DNA of 16,907 nucleotides from NCBI GenBank assembly GCA_002697665.2, contig NZXA02000029.1:30320-47226 (forward strand). Reading direction: 5' to 3'. A program made the translations under genes and the position numbers. Source of the stretch: a bacterium. GTDB taxonomy: Bacteria; Desulfobacterota_D; UBA1144. The number at the start of each line of letters is the position of its first letter. The first letter of the stretch is position 1. Under the pieces are notes generated by a model. The model had not been told where the DNA came from, did no database searches, and was given only the letters and a program-made list of their open reading frames with translations. Positions 15,062 to 16,907 of the stretch are shown piece by piece.

Positions 15062-15850
15062 CTAATAATGACATGTTCCACAGTCTTTTAGCCATGCAAC
15101 CTCCTGATTAATATTTATTAGCTTAGGTGCTCCGTCTTCATCAGTATGCTTATCACCGAGCTGATGATCATAATTTTTATATAGTTTATCTGCTCTAATC
15201 CTTCCAGTATATGACATTATTTTTTTATCATTATCTGATAGTTCTTGCATACCAGGATGTTTCTCAGCAATTTTTTTAAAGTTAATATCTAATTTTTCCT
15301 CATGGCAACTTATACACCAGCCCATTTGCATTTTAACAATAGGTCTTGGTTGATCAATGTTTTCAACATTACCATGGCAAGTAGTACACTCGATTCCATA
15401 TCTAATATGGGGTTTATGAGGAAATTTTGCATGTTCTGCAACGTAATGATAATTGACCCATACAATTGGTTCTTTTCTGTCCCAATAACCTGTTAATTTT
15501 TTTATTTCATTTTCAAATACTATTCTTTTTCTGCCATCATAAAGGTAGTTATTTGGATCTATTTGCTCTCCGTTATATTCATAGATTCTATCAGGATCAT
15601 TGGCATCATACTTTGCATTAACATAAGTATGACAACCCATACATTGTTGCACAGAAGGAATTCCAGGTTGAGATGACTTGGCAACATAGGAGTGGCAATA
15701 AGTACATGGTATGTTGTTCACACCTGAGTGAATTTTATGACTGAAAGCTATAGGTTGGTGAGGTTCATATTCTTTTATAAAACCAAAATAAACTATCACA
15801 AGTGTAGCTATAAACGTACCTAGTGTAATTAAGATTAATTTCTTTGACAA
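15062..15850 (-). CDS. actA: Alternative complex III subunit ActA, pentaheme cytochrome c
   Basis: Membrane-anchored periplasmic cytochrome passing electrons from ActB towards ActE. Five CxxCH heme sites are visible: CTYCH (49-53), CMGCH (70-74), CTTCH (155-159), CISCH (179-183) and CGTCH (257-261). The last stands directly before the terminal Tyr262. One N-terminal helix (about 5-25) acts as anchor or uncleaved signal. His-rich pieces such as FSHKIH and FPHKPH probably give axial ligands. The frame has no ATG before the first heme site. The best start is TTG at 15850, with AAGGG about 12 nt upstream, just after a good sigma70-like promoter (15900-15927). The frame stays open upstream into the bioD end, so a CTG or ATT start further up cannot be excluded, but it would add a non-hydrophobic leader. 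First gene of the operon. Confidence 0.95.
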   Translation of the reverse strand: MSKKLILITLGTFIATLVIVYFGFIKEYEPHQPIAFSHKIHSGVNNIPCTYCHSYVAKSSQPGIPSVQQCMGCHTYVNAKYDANDPDRIYEYNGEQIDPNNYLYDGRKRIVFENEIKKLTGYWDRKEPIVWVNYHYVAEHAKFPHKPHIRYGIECTTCHGNVENIDQPRPIVKMQMGWCISCHEEKLDINFKKIAEKHPGMQELSDNDKKIMSYTGRIRADKLYKNYDHQLGDKHTDEDGAPKLININQEVAWLKDCGTCHY

Positions 15851-15899
15851 CTCTCTAAATATCCCTTGTTTTTTTTGCGACTTTACACGGGTCAGAATA

Positions 15900-15927
15900 A
15901 TAATATCATAGCAAAATATGCAGTCAA
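15900..15927 (-). promoter_or_regulatory. Candidate sigma70 promoter of the actABCDEF-purM operon
   Basis: On the minus strand TTGACT (15927-15922, -35) and TATTAT (15905-15900, -10) are separated by 16 nt, each one base from consensus. The start of transcription would be near 15893, leaving about a 43-nt leader before the actA TTG. It lies in the 82-nt gap after bioD, where an operon promoter is expected. Confidence 0.55.
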
Positions 15928-15932
15928 ACTGC
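15920..15932. promoter_or_regulatory. Perfect short palindrome over the act operon -35 box
   Basis: GCAGT-TTG-ACTGC (minus strand) is a perfect inverted repeat with 5-bp arms and a 3-nt centre. It begins right after the bioD stop and contains the -35 TTGACT. It could be an operator. A bioD terminator is less likely because the stem is short and the following T-run is interrupted. Confidence 0.3.
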
Positions 15933-16670
15933 CTACAAATGTCTTGTCTTAAAAAGTTTATTACAAGATTTTATAAAAAGATTTTCATTGAATTTTCCAC
16001 CCAAAATGTTTGATAAGTAATTACTTGATTTAAGATGAATCTCATTTATTTGGGTTCTTTTAATACGTGGGATAACACCTTGAATTTTAATTTTATTATT
16101 TGAGAAAAATATTGGATTATATATTTCAGAAATTCCAGGGCTTTTAGGGTAGCTGTTAATAATTATGCCATTAAACTTAATTTTATATTCCTTAATTGAC
16201 TGTATTGACAAGTATGTGTGATTTATAGTTCCAAGATTTGGATTTACTATGAGATAGCAATGTGAATTTAGATCTTTTATCATATCAATAATCTTTTTAT
16301 TTCTCGTTATAGGCACCATCAAGCCCCCAGCTCCTTCAACAATAGTTATATCGTATTCCTCATTAATTAAGTTAATTTTTTTTATTAAACTTTTATAATT
16401 AATTTTTTTATTTTCTATAAGACTCGCTGTATAAGGGGATATGGGTTCTTTAAATGAATAAAAATTAAAATAATCTATATTTTTTAAATTTTTATTATTA
16501 TTATTGATTATTCCTAAGTCTGAATTCTTATAATTTATTACCCCCGATTCAATTGGTTTTATCATAGCAATTTTAGAGCGTTTATTTTTTTTTGATAAAG
16601 AATTTAAAATTAAAGAAGCAACAAACGTTTTACCAATTTCGGTGTCATTTGCAGTAATATAAATAACCAT
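15933..16670 (-). CDS. bioD: ATP-dependent dethiobiotin synthetase
   Basis: Closes the ureido ring of 7,8-diaminononanoate with CO2 and ATP to form dethiobiotin, the penultimate step of biotin synthesis, in the cytosol. The 245 residues belong to the P-loop fold. The nucleotide loop is TANDTEIGKT (6-15, Lys14), a slightly divergent form of the usual GTDTxVGKT. Lys38 lies in IKPIESG, PISPYTAS matches the PxxSPxxA block, and VEGAGGLMVPI (from 111) is diagnostic. The protein is very rich in Asn, Ile and Lys (for example IINNNNKNLKN), more so than its neighbours, in line with drift to AT. Its ATG is 1 nt after the stop of the peroxiredoxin gene (TAAAATG), so the two are co-transcribed. No other bio gene is in the window. 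Confidence 0.92.
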   Translation of the reverse strand: MVIYITANDTEIGKTFVASLILNSLSKKNKRSKIAMIKPIESGVINYKNSDLGIINNNNKNLKNIDYFNFYSFKEPISPYTASLIENKKINYKSLIKKINLINEEYDITIVEGAGGLMVPITRNKKIIDMIKDLNSHCYLIVNPNLGTINHTYLSIQSIKEYKIKFNGIIINSYPKSPGISEIYNPIFFSNNKIKIQGVIPRIKRTQINEIHLKSSNYLSNILGGKFNENLFIKSCNKLFKTRHL

Positions 16671-16671
16671 T

Positions 16672-16907
16672 TTAGCTGTTTAGGAATTCTAGGACTTCTT
16701 CGGCATGCTCAGCAGCCTTAACTTTGTCCCAAATTTTTAAAATAATATGTTTCTCATCTAATAAAAAACTTTTTCTCGAAGCTGAACCTTTTTCATTGAG
16801 AACTCCATACAATTTAATTATTCTTTTGTTTTCATCTGAGGCCAAATCAAAATTCAGATTATATTTCGATGTAAAATTTATATGGGATTTTTCAGAATCT
16901 TTACTTA
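16672..16907 (-). CDS. bcp: Thioredoxin-dependent peroxiredoxin, Bcp/PrxQ type (3' part)
   Basis: The minus strand is open from the right edge (first full codon at 16905) to TAA at 16674-16672, giving 77 codons of the C-terminal half. SKDSEKSHINFTSKYNLNF matches the Bcp block after the peroxidatic cysteine region (typically VSxDSxxSHxxFxxKYxL). LASDENKRIIKLYGV, ASRKSFLLDEKHIILKIW and KVKAAEHAEEVLEFL complete the usual end of this family. The catalytic Cys and start lie beyond the window. The product reduces hydroperoxides using thioredoxin in the cytosol. The gene sits 1 nt ahead of bioD on the same strand; no functional link between the two is evident. Confidence 0.9.
   Translation of the reverse strand, partial: SKDSEKSHINFTSKYNLNFDLASDENKRIIKLYGVLNEKGSASRKSFLLDEKHIILKIWDKVKAAEHAEEVLEFLNS

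Overview
The window is an AT-rich stretch of a Gram-negative, aerobically respiring bacterium. The Gram-negative reading rests on a TonB-like protein, a lipoprotein and periplasmic c-type cytochromes. Twelve complete protein genes are recognised or well supported. There are also two gene fragments at the window edges, two small genes of unknown role, and one 51-codon gene that ordinary length cut-offs would miss. Two gene sets dominate: three genes of the ethylmalonyl-CoA pathway of acetyl-CoA assimilation, and a complete alternative complex III (ACIII) operon. The cyclophilin and the ethylmalonyl-CoA mutase look alphaproteobacterial, as I remember those families. ACIII is not the usual quinol oxidase of that class, so I leave the lineage open; an AT-rich marine lineage would fit.

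Layout. Positions 1-69 hold the tail of a plus-strand gene. Positions 100-1122 (minus) are a cyclophilin followed by a membrane-anchored protein of unknown function. Positions 1283-5471 (plus) are a tight operon: methylsuccinyl-CoA dehydrogenase-like, malyl/methylmalyl-CoA lyase-like, and ethylmalonyl-CoA mutase (ecm). Positions 5475-6377 (minus) encode a small exported protein and a lipoprotein. Divergent from them, a TonB-like energy-transducing protein occupies 6413-7210 (plus). From 15850 down to 7203 everything is on the minus strand and closely packed: actA, actB, actC, actD, actE, actF, a 51-aa membrane protein, then purM. Upstream on the same strand are bioD (15933-16670) and the 3' part of a bcp-type peroxiredoxin (16672 to the edge).

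How it works together. The first operon covers ethylmalonyl-CoA to methylsuccinyl-CoA (Ecm), then to mesaconyl-CoA (Mcd), and the cleavage of methylmalyl-CoA to glyoxylate and propionyl-CoA (Mcl). The mesaconyl-CoA hydratase and crotonyl-CoA carboxylase/reductase are not in this window. The ACIII operon encodes a quinol:cytochrome c (or direct-to-oxidase) reductase that replaces cytochrome bc1. It has a pentaheme cytochrome, a fused Mo-enzyme-like/iron-sulfur subunit, two NrfD-type membrane subunits, ActD and a monoheme cytochrome. The small membrane protein lies where an additional small ACIII subunit would be expected, and it overlaps the start of purM by 11 nt, so purM is probably translated from the respiratory transcript. 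No tRNA, rRNA, CRISPR array, insertion sequence or convincing terminator was seen. No stretch over 300 bases lacks a gene; the longest gap is 1123-1282.
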